12,843 nucleotides of DNA from positions 1-12,843 of the forward strand of contig JAYVZS010000068.1 of NCBI GenBank assembly GCA_043783155.1, read 5' to 3'. The position numbers and the translations under genes are program-made. Positions 5,519 to 12,809 of this stretch are shown one piece after another. A model generated the notes under the pieces. It did not search any database. It saw only the letters and a list, made by a program, of their open reading frames with translations, and was not told the origin of the DNA. The DNA comes from JAPLDA01 sp043783155 (lineage in GTDB: Bacteria; Bacteroidota; Bacteroidia; AKYH767-A; 2013-40CM-41-45). The first letter of the stretch is position 1; every line of letters starts with the position of its first letter.

Positions 5519-5556
5519 AGCCCCGTTGTTGTTTATAATTTTTCGACTTCGGGGCT
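5519..5556 (-). promoter_or_regulatory. Leader hairpin before the 70-aa gene
   Basis: AGCCCCG (5519-5525) and CGGGGCT (5550-5556) are perfectly complementary around a 24-nt AT-rich loop, in the leader 11 nt upstream of the start at 5507. A third GC block inside the gene (AAGCCCCGA on the plus strand, 5424-5432) can pair over 9 bp with the same 5' arm, so two alternative folds are possible. Confidence 0.45.
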
Positions 5557-5593
5557 TCTTCTTTTATCTATTTTGAAACGTACCTTTAAATAA

Positions 5594-5621
5594 CGCCCAT
5601 ACGACGCCCGTTGTATGGGCG
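5594..5621. promoter_or_regulatory. Inverted repeat upstream of recombinase, candidate res site or operator
   Basis: Perfect 9-bp arms CGCCCATAC (5594-5602) and GTATGGGCG (5613-5621) around a 10-nt centre, 33 nt before the recombinase ATG and within the 147-bp divergent intergenic region. Serine resolvases usually bind and recombine at inverted-repeat subsites next to their gene and often repress themselves there. No second or third subsite was identified, so an operator role is equally possible. Confidence 0.5.
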
Positions 5622-5654
5622 CCATTTCTGACCCTTTTTCTGCTATCTTCGGGT

Positions 5655-6350
5655 ATGACTACTAATATAACAACAACCTTGGAACGTCCGGTGGTGGCCT
5701 ATTACCGGTTGTCCGCTGTAAAAGAAAATGGTCGGGAGCTTGGGATCGATGCACAAAAATCGATTGTTCAGCACTATTTCAAGAACAGGATCATAAAGGA
5801 GTTTAAAGAAATCAAATCCGCAAAAAACCTGGATGATCGTCCCGTTCTTCTACAGGCGATCCAGTACTCTATTAATAATGAGTGTGTGCTTGCGGTTGCT
5901 CGCCTGGATAGATTAAGCCGGAATGTTGATGACTGCCGGAACATTTTGAATCAACTCGGGACCAACCTTCGTAGTTGCGACATCCCCGGTGAGATTGACA
6001 GGTTCAGTTTGACACTTTTCGCAGCTTTCGCGGAAAGAGAGAGAGCTTTGATCGCCCTGAGAACGAGCCAAGCTTTGAAAGCAAAAAAAAATTACACTGG
6101 CAAGTGGCAGAAATCAAACCCTGCATTCAAGTCGGGAAAAGTAGCCGCTATCGGTAGGGCTACTAATACAAAACATGCCAAGGAAAACCCGCACAACAGA
6201 CGCGCTGCCGGCATCATTCATATTAAATATGGTGAAGGGAAAAACTTCAAACAGATCGCAGACTACTTAAATGAAAACGGTTTCTGTGCACCGAAGGGCG
6301 GTAAGTTCTCATCCTGTCAGGTGCAACGTGTACATGAGAAGTTTCATTGA
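5655..6350 (+). CDS. Small serine recombinase (resolvase/invertase family)
   Basis: 231-residue site-specific recombinase. The catalytic serine is S20 in AYYRLS (15-20), the usual family start. It is followed by LGIDAQ (29-34), the DRP motif (61-63), and LDRLSRN (84-90) with D85, R86 and R89 at the conserved active-site positions. DIPGEIDRF then leads into AFAERERALIALRT (124-137), the start of the long E helix. The C-terminus (~190-231; IIHIKYGEGKNFKQIADYLNENGF...) fits a resolvase-type helix-turn-helix. Length and layout match small resolvases rather than large serine integrases. Likely role: resolving multimers of this replicon, or inversion. The start is ATG 5655; the stop lies 55 nt before the intrinsic terminator. 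Preceded by a 9-bp inverted repeat that may be its site. Confidence 0.88.
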   Translation: MTTNITTTLERPVVAYYRLSAVKENGRELGIDAQKSIVQHYFKNRIIKEFKEIKSAKNLDDRPVLLQAIQYSINNECVLAVARLDRLSRNVDDCRNILNQLGTNLRSCDIPGEIDRFSLTLFAAFAERERALIALRTSQALKAKKNYTGKWQKSNPAFKSGKVAAIGRATNTKHAKENPHNRRAAGIIHIKYGEGKNFKQIADYLNENGFCAPKGGKFSSCQVQRVHEKFH

Positions 6351-6405
6351 ACATCAATAATGTGAATTGTTGGTTAACGATCAATTATTGACTCGCCTTG
6401 AAATT

Positions 6406-6439
6406 AAAAAAAGACAAGCTTATAAGCTTGTCTTTTTTT
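6406..6439. terminator. Bidirectional intrinsic terminator on the palindrome axis
   Basis: Seven A's, a 10-bp stem GACAAGCTTA / TAAGCTTGTC, then seven T's. It reads as a Rho-independent terminator in both directions and follows both recombinase copies. The stem midpoint is exactly the symmetry axis (6422/6423), so the natural terminator hairpin and the fold-back point coincide. An 8-bp inverted pair TCAATAAT/ATTATTGA (6354-6361, 6384-6391) lies between the gene and the terminator. Confidence 0.8.
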
Positions 6440-6494
6440 AATTTCAAGGCGAGTCAATAATTGATCGTTAACCAACAATTCACATTATTGATGT

Positions 6495-7190
6495 TCAATG
6501 AAACTTCTCATGTACACGTTGCACCTGACAGGATGAGAACTTACCGCCCTTCGGTGCACAGAAACCGTTTTCATTTAAGTAGTCTGCGATCTGTTTGAAG
6601 TTTTTCCCTTCACCATATTTAATATGAATGATGCCGGCAGCGCGTCTGTTGTGCGGGTTTTCCTTGGCATGTTTTGTATTAGTAGCCCTACCGATAGCGG
6701 CTACTTTTCCCGACTTGAATGCAGGGTTTGATTTCTGCCACTTGCCAGTGTAATTTTTTTTTGCTTTCAAAGCTTGGCTCGTTCTCAGGGCGATCAAAGC
6801 TCTCTCTCTTTCCGCGAAAGCTGCGAAAAGTGTCAAACTGAACCTGTCAATCTCACCGGGGATGTCGCAACTACGAAGGTTGGTCCCGAGTTGATTCAAA
6901 ATGTTCCGGCAGTCATCAACATTCCGGCTTAATCTATCCAGGCGAGCAACCGCAAGCACACACTCATTATTAATAGAGTACTGGATCGCCTGTAGAAGAA
7001 CGGGACGATCATCCAGGTTTTTTGCGGATTTGATTTCTTTAAACTCCTTTATGATCCTGTTCTTGAAATAGTGCTGAACAATCGATTTTTGTGCATCGAT
7101 CCCAAGCTCCCGACCATTTTCTTTTACAGCGGACAACCGGTAATAGGCCACCACCGGACGTTCCAAGGTTGTTGTTATATTAGTAGTCAT
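6495..7190 (-). CDS. Small serine recombinase, mirror copy
   Basis: Identical 231-aa product to 5655-6350: catalytic S20 in YYRLS, LDRLSRN at 84-90, AFAERER at 124-130 and a C-terminal helix-turn-helix. The two copies converge on the shared central terminator, 144 bp apart stop to stop. In a hairpin-ended linear molecule there would be only one gene. Confidence 0.88.
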   Translation of the reverse strand: MTTNITTTLERPVVAYYRLSAVKENGRELGIDAQKSIVQHYFKNRIIKEFKEIKSAKNLDDRPVLLQAIQYSINNECVLAVARLDRLSRNVDDCRNILNQLGTNLRSCDIPGEIDRFSLTLFAAFAERERALIALRTSQALKAKKNYTGKWQKSNPAFKSGKVAAIGRATNTKHAKENPHNRRAAGIIHIKYGEGKNFKQIADYLNENGFCAPKGGKFSSCQVQRVHEKFH

Positions 7191-7223
7191 ACCCGAAGAT
7201 AGCAGAAAAAGGGTCAGAAATGG

Positions 7224-7251
7224 CGCCCATACAACGGGCGTCGTATGGGCG
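7224..7251. promoter_or_regulatory. Inverted repeat upstream of recombinase, mirror copy
   Basis: Mirror of 5594-5621: CGCCCATAC and GTATGGGCG arms with a 10-nt centre. If it is a recombination site, recombination between the two copies would invert 5.6-7.25 kb, but that segment is itself a palindrome, so the inversion would leave no trace. Confidence 0.5.
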
Positions 7252-7288
7252 TTATTTAAAGGTACGTTTCAAAATAGATAAAAGAAGA

Positions 7289-7326
7289 AGCCCCGAAGTC
7301 GAAAAATTATAAACAACAACGGGGCT
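7289..7326 (+). promoter_or_regulatory. Leader hairpin before the 70-aa gene, mirror copy
   Basis: AGCCCCG (7289-7295) pairs with CGGGGCT (7320-7326). The alternative partner TCGGGGCTT lies at 7413-7421 inside the coding region and is complementary to AAGCCCCGA (7288-7296) over nine bases. Confidence 0.45.
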
Positions 7327-7337
7327 CCATCCAAATC

Positions 7338-7550
7338 ATGAAAAAAAAAATAATGCTACTACCTATTAAATACGATGGACATGGTTTTGTTGCAGCAATC
7401 GTCAATACATCATCGGGGCTTAATTCCAACGATAAAAAAACTTCTATCTATGAAATACATTGCCACGGTTTTGTTACTGAAATCGGTTACTCAGGCCTTA
7501 AGTTGCTACATCTATCTAAGTTCGATATTAACGAATCGCAGAAAAATTAG
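7338..7550 (+). CDS. Hypothetical protein, 70 aa, mirror copy
   Basis: Same product as 5295-5507, with ATG followed by an A10 run (7341-7350) and an alternative in-frame ATG at 7353. It has two HGFV-containing segments and no recognised family. Its end overlaps the convergent 202-aa gene (7528-8136) by 23 nt. Confidence 0.5.
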   Translation: MKKKIMLLPIKYDGHGFVAAIVNTSSGLNSNDKKTSIYEIHCHGFVTEIGYSGLKLLHLSKFDINESQKN

Positions 7551-8136
7551 AAGCCTCATCAATTATGGGCGCCTCGATTTTATTATCACCTGTTTTTTCG
7601 CGAATGGCTTCAATATAGATTTCATCCCCACTAAGATCAAACTTTCTAAAAGTTAGTTCTCCTTCTTTTTTATGTTTTATGGTGTAACCGGTTTCTATTC
7701 GCAGGCGTTTTTCATGTAAAGCCACCAGTTTGTTTTTGCACATTCTTAATTCATAACGATTTTTCTCTCTTACTTTTTTATGAAGAATCTTAATAGAAAT
7801 TACCAACGATTCCAACTCTTTGAATGTTTTAGGTGTTTTACGAAATTCAAAACACCTTTCATCTTCCATCTCCACTAAGAACTTATTTTCTAAAACTATT
7901 CCTTTCAATAAAGGTTGTTCAATCCACCGCCACCCCTCTTCGCTGGTTCTAAACTTTTTTGCCCCGCTTTTCCAGATCAAATTCTGTTTCAATGACCTGA
8001 TGATCTCTTTCGTTGAGGAAAGGAGTGTTCTATGGACATAGTTCAAATGACGTAATTCCTTTTCGAATTTGAGAATAGGTGTTCTTGAATCTTGTCTGCG
8101 GTTCGGCCGCTTTAATTTTGCAATTATTTCTTTCAA
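7528..8136 (-). CDS. Hypothetical basic, helix-rich protein, mirror copy
   Basis: Same 202-aa, TTG-started frame as 4709-5317. The upstream ATG frame begins at 8195, and the A7 run where a one-base shift would join the frames is at 8147-8153. Because the arms are identical, finding the same break here is not independent confirmation of it. Confidence 0.6.
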   Translation of the reverse strand: MKEIIAKLKRPNRRQDSRTPILKFEKELRHLNYVHRTLLSSTKEIIRSLKQNLIWKSGAKKFRTSEEGWRWIEQPLLKGIVLENKFLVEMEDERCFEFRKTPKTFKELESLVISIKILHKKVREKNRYELRMCKNKLVALHEKRLRIETGYTIKHKKEGELTFRKFDLSGDEIYIEAIREKTGDNKIEAPIIDEASNFSAIR

Positions 8137-8344
8137 CTGAGGTAGCTTTTTTTACGATATTTTATTAAGAGCAATAAGACTCCATCCTTGGACATTTATT
8201 TCTCGTTTTTCAGTATTCCCAATTCAACACGATTTTGATTTTCATTTTCAAATCCACAATCAAAATTAATATAGTAAAGAAAGGAAAATAGATTGTAATA
8301 AATTTCTCATTCATTTTTTTCATTCCCAAACCTGCTTGCTTTTG

Positions 8345-8369
8345 TTGCTGAACCTTGCTGAACCTTGCT
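8345..8369. repeat. 10-bp tandem repeat at operon promoter, mirror copy
   Basis: TTGCTGAACC twice plus TTGCT, read on this strand. The third TTG is the core of the predicted -33 box of the rightward operon promoter. Confidence 0.55.
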
Positions 8370-8395
8370 AACAGCAGGAGTGGAGAGTATTTTTG
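8364..8395 (+). promoter_or_regulatory. Promoter of the rightward replication operon, mirror copy
   Basis: CTTG (8364-8367), 20-nt spacer, TATTTTTG (8388-8395) matching the TAnnTTTG Bacteroidota -7 consensus. Expected start near 8402; first gene ATG at 8505. Confidence 0.5.
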
Positions 8396-8468
8396 GGGCC
8401 AAAATAATTGAGTACCGTTCTTTGACATCATGGCAAGCCGAAAATTACTGAAAATAAATTACATCCGT

Positions 8469-8484
8469 GCCGGCGGGTTCCGGC
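8469..8484 (+). promoter_or_regulatory. Shared GC-rich leader element, mirror copy 1
   Basis: GCCGGCGGGTTCCGGC in the leader of the 131-aa gene, 20 nt before its ATG. The first 15 bases recur at 9063-9077. Confidence 0.5.
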
Positions 8485-8504
8485 AAAACAAAATCAGAAA
8501 TTAA

Positions 8505-8900
8505 ATGACAACAATTACAGTATCAATGTACGCAGCCGTCGCTGAAGAAGCGGCTGAAATGTTCAATGCTCAGGACCCGAATGAGGGCTGGATCGTGTGG
8601 ATTCTGGAAAACAATGCCAGCTTGGTAGTTCGGATCGATAAGTTCATCGGCCAATACGTCGACGGTTCAAACAAAGTGATATGGTCCTGCAGGTGCGGGT
8701 GGCCGATCACAGGTGGACGACCAGAAATAACAGCCGGCGAAATACTTGAAGAGATCAATTTTTACAAGAATCTCAAAAAGTATTCTGCGGAGGAGCAGAG
8801 AGCAAAGTTGATTGAATATTATGATGCAAAGCAGATGGAGCAAATGGAAGCAGCATACGATGCCTGTGAAGAAGAAGAAGATAATGATGATGATGAGTAG
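8505..8900 (+). CDS. Hypothetical protein with acidic tail, 131 aa, mirror copy
   Basis: Same product as 3945-4340: Ala-rich N-terminal helix, Trp-rich beta core with WSCRCGW at 60-66, a charged helix, and an acidic end (122-131). First gene of the rightward copy of the replication operon. No family recognised. Confidence 0.7.
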   Translation: MTTITVSMYAAVAEEAAEMFNAQDPNEGWIVWILENNASLVVRIDKFIGQYVDGSNKVIWSCRCGWPITGGRPEITAGEILEEINFYKNLKKYSAEEQRAKLIEYYDAKQMEQMEAAYDACEEEEDNDDDE

Positions 8901-9062
8901 GAGAGATGACTAATTCCATTAAGAGTTCTGGCATAGCCAAGCAACGCAAATGAAAATCATCGGGAATCGTATCACAATTAAGACAAAATTAAACAACTAA
9001 TAATAATCCGTCACCGGGTAAAAGGCTAATCAATCATTTCGAATACATCAATAAAAACCGCA

Positions 9063-9077
9063 GCCGGCGGGTTCCGG
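9063..9077 (+). promoter_or_regulatory. Shared GC-rich leader element, mirror copy 2
   Basis: GCCGGCGGGTTCCGG, 38 nt before the ATG of the 108-aa gene. The rest of the 8901-9115 intergenic stretch shows no clear promoter or terminator. Confidence 0.5.
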
Positions 9078-9115
9078 ATCAAGAATAGAAATAACCAATT
9101 AAAATCAAAATCAAA

Positions 9116-9442
9116 ATGAAATCAAAGTACCTCCTCTCCGAAGCTGAATTATCTTCAGCGATAGAACAAGCGATTGATGGATTCTTAAACCATCCGGCAA
9201 ACAAAAAACTAAAAAGGAAATGCAATGATTATTCTTCCGAACAAAAGGTGGAATGTATCATGAGCGACGATAAGGTCATCAGACAGTTTGCAATATTTCT
9301 TATCGTTCAACTTGGCGGTTTCATTTTCCATTCTGACCATATAGTAATTCGATCTTACGGAAAAACAGATCTGACAGAAAATACAAATCAGATGACTGAT
9401 TCCAGGTTTATACAACACATAATAAATTCGGAAATTAATTAA
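9116..9442 (+). CDS. Hypothetical protein, 108 aa, mirror copy
   Basis: Same product as 3403-3729: helical N-terminus, basic KKLKRK patch at 30-35, hydrophobic stretch at 57-71 and polar C-terminus. Unrecognised. It lies 39 nt before the SSB-like gene. Confidence 0.65.
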   Translation: MKSKYLLSEAELSSAIEQAIDGFLNHPANKKLKRKCNDYSSEQKVECIMSDDKVIRQFAIFLIVQLGGFIFHSDHIVIRSYGKTDLTENTNQMTDSRFIQHIINSEIN

Positions 9443-9481
9443 TCATCTAAAAATTCATAAACAATTAAAATCAAAAACATC

Positions 9482-9742
9482 ATGTTAATCACAGGTACAT
9501 TAATGAAGAAGTATGACACGAAACTTATCACGGATAAGTTTCAGGTTCGGGAATTTGTTCTCACTCACACAGATGCAAAGATACCACAGGACATTGTTCT
9601 GCAACTGCAACAGGATGATTGCGGCCGTTTGAATGATATTAGTATTGGTGATCAGCTTCAGGTGAGCTTTGTAATTCATGGCCGCGTTTGGGACAGCCGG
9701 TATTTCAACACGCTGATTGCAACAGCTATAAAAGCGCTGTGA
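9482..9742 (+). CDS. DUF3127-family OB-fold, SSB-like protein, mirror copy
   Basis: Same 86-aa product as 3103-3363. OB-fold-like strand pattern with no acidic tail. Its TGA stop overlaps the ATG of the next small ORF (TGATG). Confidence 0.75.
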   Translation: MLITGTLMKKYDTKLITDKFQVREFVLTHTDAKIPQDIVLQLQQDDCGRLNDISIGDQLQVSFVIHGRVWDSRYFNTLIATAIKAL

Positions 9743-9855
9743 TGAAAATTGTTATGGTCGCGGAATTTCAATTCCACGACCGTGACTTTGTTCTTTGCAG
9801 AAAGCAGTTGCGGCAAATAACTGAAAAGGTAATTTTAAATGATAGAACCAGGTAA
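9742..9855 (+). CDS. Putative 37-aa coupled small protein, mirror copy
   Basis: Mirror of 2990-3103. Starts on the last base of the preceding stop and ends 17 nt inside the next gene (9839). Peptide begins MKIVMVAEFQFHDRDF. No family; supported only by spacing and coupling. Confidence 0.45.
   Translation: MKIVMVAEFQFHDRDFVLCRKQLRQITEKVILNDRTR
9756..9781 (+). promoter_or_regulatory. Strong RNA hairpin, mirror copy
   Basis: GGTCGCGGAATT (9756-9767) and AATTCCACGACC (9770-9781) pair over 11-12 positions around a two-base centre, inside the 37-aa ORF and with no following U-tract. Confidence 0.55.
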
Positions 9856-10153
9856 TCAGTCAAATCAACAACAACAAATGAAAAAGTTAGGCAGTGAAGT
9901 AAAAATTTACGATGAAACGGCAATGGATAATTCCTACGACACTTCAAATGAAAAACCAGCAGTTGCTGGCGAAGCTGAAGGAATCCTTTCAGTGAAGGAA
10001 CTTTCGAAATATGAATTCGATGCAGAGATGGATTTGGAATCGGAAATTATGCGTGAGATGAACCAATCACCCATGGTGCCAGACGAACCTTTAGAAGATA
10101 CGGATTCATCTACAAGTGAGGATGACGACAGTGATCCATTCTGTGGTCTTTAG
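9839..10153 (+). CDS. Small acidic protein with SSB-like tip, mirror copy
   Basis: Same 104-aa product as 2692-3006: Gln-rich N-terminus, acidic disordered body, tail SEDDDSDPFCGL. Positioned between the SSB-like and helicase genes. Confidence 0.7.
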   Translation: MIEPGNQSNQQQQMKKLGSEVKIYDETAMDNSYDTSNEKPAVAGEAEGILSVKELSKYEFDAEMDLESEIMREMNQSPMVPDEPLEDTDSSTSEDDDSDPFCGL

Positions 10154-10200
10154 CATCAGTGTGAAAGTATACAACGGTCAATTATTAAAAATAAAATAAG

Positions 10201-11598
10201 ATGGAAAACGAAGAGGAACAAAAAAAGATTTCAACGGATGTTAATTACCAAACATCAATTTCAGCGTCAGCAACTTCACCAGTTTACAATGCCATGATGG
10301 AACAGGCAGGGCAGTTAATCAAACAGAGGGAGTTTCTTTCACTGCCGGATACATTTCTATTTGGTATTCCGGAACTAACTCTTGCAGGACCAGCAGCGGT
10401 GTTATTCCGGAAAGAGGAGTTGAATCTCAAAGAATTTTCTGATCAGTGTTGGATGTTTTATCTGCGGGCATACCACAACCATAACGAAAACTGCAAAAAC
10501 TTGGGTGCGGTAGGAAGGTCTTATCAGGCGGAGAAATTTAACTACAACGATTTCAACATTGCCCTGGAAACATGGCGGAGAGACGGATTAAAAAAGGCGA
10601 AGATTAAGCTGCAGGAAGAACTTAAATACGATGGAATTGGTTCCACGTTGCTTGCAGAACAGTTCATCCAATTGTTGACAGGTAAGACCGAAAGAGGAGA
10701 CGTCGGCGCGCTTCTTCATTGTATATGGCAGGTCAAGCGTAAACTTAACAATCAGCGAACGGGTTGGGAAATGATGCTCGTTTTGTATGGCGGGCAGCAC
10801 GGATCTGGCAAAAGCACAGCACTTGAAGCCCTGCTCGAACCCATTCGCATGTTCAGGGTATCGGCCAACCTGACCGACTTAACAGATGAGCGTTGGCGAG
10901 AAATGTTAGCCGCAAATTTTGCAGTGATGCTCTCTGAACTTTCCGGAGGTGACAAAGCATCCATGGAAGAATTAAAAAGACTGATCACCGATCCTGAAGT
11001 CGCCTACCGCCCAATGCGCACTAATAGCATTGTCACGATTAAACAGAATTGTTCCTTCTTTGGGTCGAGCAACAAAAACACCAATGAAATTTTTCATGAT
11101 GAGCAGATGAGACGTTTTTACCAGGTAAATACTGCAGAGGAAATAGACAAGAAAGCGGTGGTTGAGTTTGACATGATGTCACTGTGGCGAAGTGTCGATG
11201 AGAACCGACCGTTAGGATACTTCGAAGAATATAAGAATGAACTGTTGGCCAATCGAAGCATGATTGAGAAGGGAGAGCCTTTCCGTCAATGGTTGGAGGA
11301 TGCAACACTCGAACCTGGAGATTCAGCTTGCGCTACCATTGATGAGCTGTACAAATATTTCCGGGAATTCATGGAGGAGGCGGGCTTCAAATTTATTCCA
11401 ACGAAAATGGGTCTCGGTCAGTTGCTGTCGCGAAGAGGATTCATCCATAAACGTCACCTGGTCAATGTCGGGCCACAATCTAAACAATTTACATTTTATT
11501 ATTACAAATCAGGAGGCACCATCAGTAGCAAACTGTCTGATCAGGTTCTGCCAAGAACAATACATCTTAATGGACACAAATTTGATCAGTTACTATAA
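10201..11598 (+). CDS. VapE-type SF3-like helicase/ATPase, mirror copy
   Basis: Same 465-aa product as 1247-2644: Walker A GGQHGSGKST at 197-206, Walker B-like FAVMLSEL at 240-247, sensor-1-like FFGSSNKN at 286-293 and R304-R305. Its 3' end overlaps the primase start by 29 nt. Confidence 0.85.
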   Translation: MENEEEQKKISTDVNYQTSISASATSPVYNAMMEQAGQLIKQREFLSLPDTFLFGIPELTLAGPAAVLFRKEELNLKEFSDQCWMFYLRAYHNHNENCKNLGAVGRSYQAEKFNYNDFNIALETWRRDGLKKAKIKLQEELKYDGIGSTLLAEQFIQLLTGKTERGDVGALLHCIWQVKRKLNNQRTGWEMMLVLYGGQHGSGKSTALEALLEPIRMFRVSANLTDLTDERWREMLAANFAVMLSELSGGDKASMEELKRLITDPEVAYRPMRTNSIVTIKQNCSFFGSSNKNTNEIFHDEQMRRFYQVNTAEEIDKKAVVEFDMMSLWRSVDENRPLGYFEEYKNELLANRSMIEKGEPFRQWLEDATLEPGDSACATIDELYKYFREFMEEAGFKFIPTKMGLGQLLSRRGFIHKRHLVNVGPQSKQFTFYYYKSGGTISSKLSDQVLPRTIHLNGHKFDQLL

Positions 11599-12424
11599 TA
11601 CGCTGTTCAACGCTGACGAACGCGTCTGCTTCGCCTGGCAGAGCAATGACACCGCCATCATCCCCCTGACATCGTGGACGGAGCAGCGGTCACCGTGGTT
11701 GAGCGTGAACCCCATCGATGGTGAATGCGATAACGATCCGGAAAGTTCGATCCTGCCCTGGGCCCGTGCGACATTACCGCGCCGCGCCGACTGCAACGTT
11801 ATCGCTTTCCGGAATTTTCTGATAGAAATGGATAAGGTTCCGTTGCAGGAACAGATTGGAATCATCCGCGATTGCAAGATGCCTTTTACGACTTCAGTGT
11901 TCAGCGGAAAGAAATCCATCCACTTTATTATTTCACTCACTGATCCCTGCATCGACAAGGAGGAATATATTCTGCTTGCCGAAACCATCCACAGGGCGAT
12001 CCCTGCAAAAGTTGATACAGCATGTAAGAATCCGAGTCGGCTCACCCGGAACCCAGGTGTGATCCGTAAGGACACCGGCAAAGAACAGAAGCTGATCGAG
12101 GTCCGGAACAGAATAGTGAAGCAGGAAGTAATTGATTGGGCTGCTTCCCGCGGGGTAACACCACAGGTGAAACCGGTAAAGGAACAGAAGATCAATAGCA
12201 CAAAGATTCCGGAAGCGTGGGTGACGAAATTTCTTCTCACCGGTGCTGCTGTGGGAACGAGAAACGAAAAGGCGTTTAAGGTCGCCTGTTCGCTTGCCCG
12301 GAGCGGTTTTTCGGAATCCGAGGCCACCCAGTTGATGATCTGGGTGCCCGGTTTGTGTGTGAACATGAAGGAACAGAATGAAATAATAAAAACTGTACAC
12401 AGTGCTTACCAGAAAGTGAAATGA
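11570..12424 (+). CDS. AEP-type primase with PriCT-like domain, mirror copy
   Basis: Same 284-aa product as 421-1275: E86-x-D88, SGKKSIH at 112-118, D149...R157..R160-x-PG, and a C-terminal helical PriCT-like region from ~213. The start at 11570 was chosen over the in-frame ATG at 11264, which lies deep inside the helicase gene. Confidence 0.82.
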   Translation: MDTNLISYYNTLFNADERVCFAWQSNDTAIIPLTSWTEQRSPWLSVNPIDGECDNDPESSILPWARATLPRRADCNVIAFRNFLIEMDKVPLQEQIGIIRDCKMPFTTSVFSGKKSIHFIISLTDPCIDKEEYILLAETIHRAIPAKVDTACKNPSRLTRNPGVIRKDTGKEQKLIEVRNRIVKQEVIDWAASRGVTPQVKPVKEQKINSTKIPEAWVTKFLLTGAAVGTRNEKAFKVACSLARSGFSESEATQLMIWVPGLCVNMKEQNEIIKTVHSAYQKVK

Positions 12425-12528
12425 AAAATATGGTCGGTATTGTAAGTATTGCGATTGATGTTTCAGGCGTTGCACGGTTGCGGAGTAATTTACTGCTTCG
12501 TTTATTATTAGAAAAAAATATAATATAA
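12421..12528 (+). CDS. Possible 35-aa ORF coupled to the primase stop, mirror copy
   Basis: ATGA overlap with the primase stop, hydrophobic peptide of 35 residues, running into the AT-rich repeat. Doubtful as a gene for the reasons given at 317-424. Confidence 0.3.
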   Translation: MKNMVGIVSIAIDVSGVARLRSNLLLRLLLEKNII

Positions 12529-12564
12529 ATGTAAAGGCGATGATACCTGTGAAACCCCTGCAAC
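12500..12564 (-). repeat. Imperfect ~65-bp direct repeat, copy 2, mirror
   Basis: Mirror of 281-345; pairs with 12744-12809 as direct repeats about 245 bp apart. Confidence 0.7.
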
Positions 12565-12809
12565 ATGCTTAAAAAATTGAGAATTATGAATAGTGTAATG
12601 TGATAGCCTGCAACAACCCTTGCAACAAGGTGATTGGTGAGTGTGATGGTGTGGGTGGTTGTAAAAGCCTGCAACACTCCTGCAAGTTTGTTTTTGGTGA
12701 GAATGGTGACCCGTTGCGAGGGGTGCTTAGTATTACTCGACTTATATTATTATTTAAAAAAAATATAATATAAATGTAAAAGCCTATAAAACCCTGAAAG
12801 CCCTGCAAC
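12555..12809 (-). repeat. Iteron-like box cluster, candidate origin, mirror copy
   Basis: The six TTGCAGG-like boxes of 36-290 read here as CCTGCAAC. Together with 12500-12564 and 12744-12809 they fill the gene-poor last ~420 bp of the window. Confidence 0.5.
12744..12809 (-). repeat. Imperfect ~65-bp direct repeat, copy 1, mirror
   Basis: Mirror of 36-101, carrying the ATATAATATAAATGTAAA block shared with 12500-12564. Confidence 0.7.

Larger units (their letters stand above)
2..6422. repeat. Left arm of window-wide perfect inverted repeat
   Basis: Every base in this arm is complementary to base 12845-x. I compared the terminal repeats, intergenic regions and all long open frames, whose translations are identical in both arms. 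There is no spacer at the axis. A 6.4 kb palindrome without one difference means the arms are copies of a single molecule or are constantly homogenised. Base 1 (C) is outside the symmetry. Confidence 0.97.

Noticed and set aside
5655..6350. Recombinase as a telomere resolvase (protelomerase)
   Set aside because: Known telomere resolvases are tyrosine-type enzymes. This protein has a clear serine-recombinase active site, so it does not by itself explain hairpin ends.
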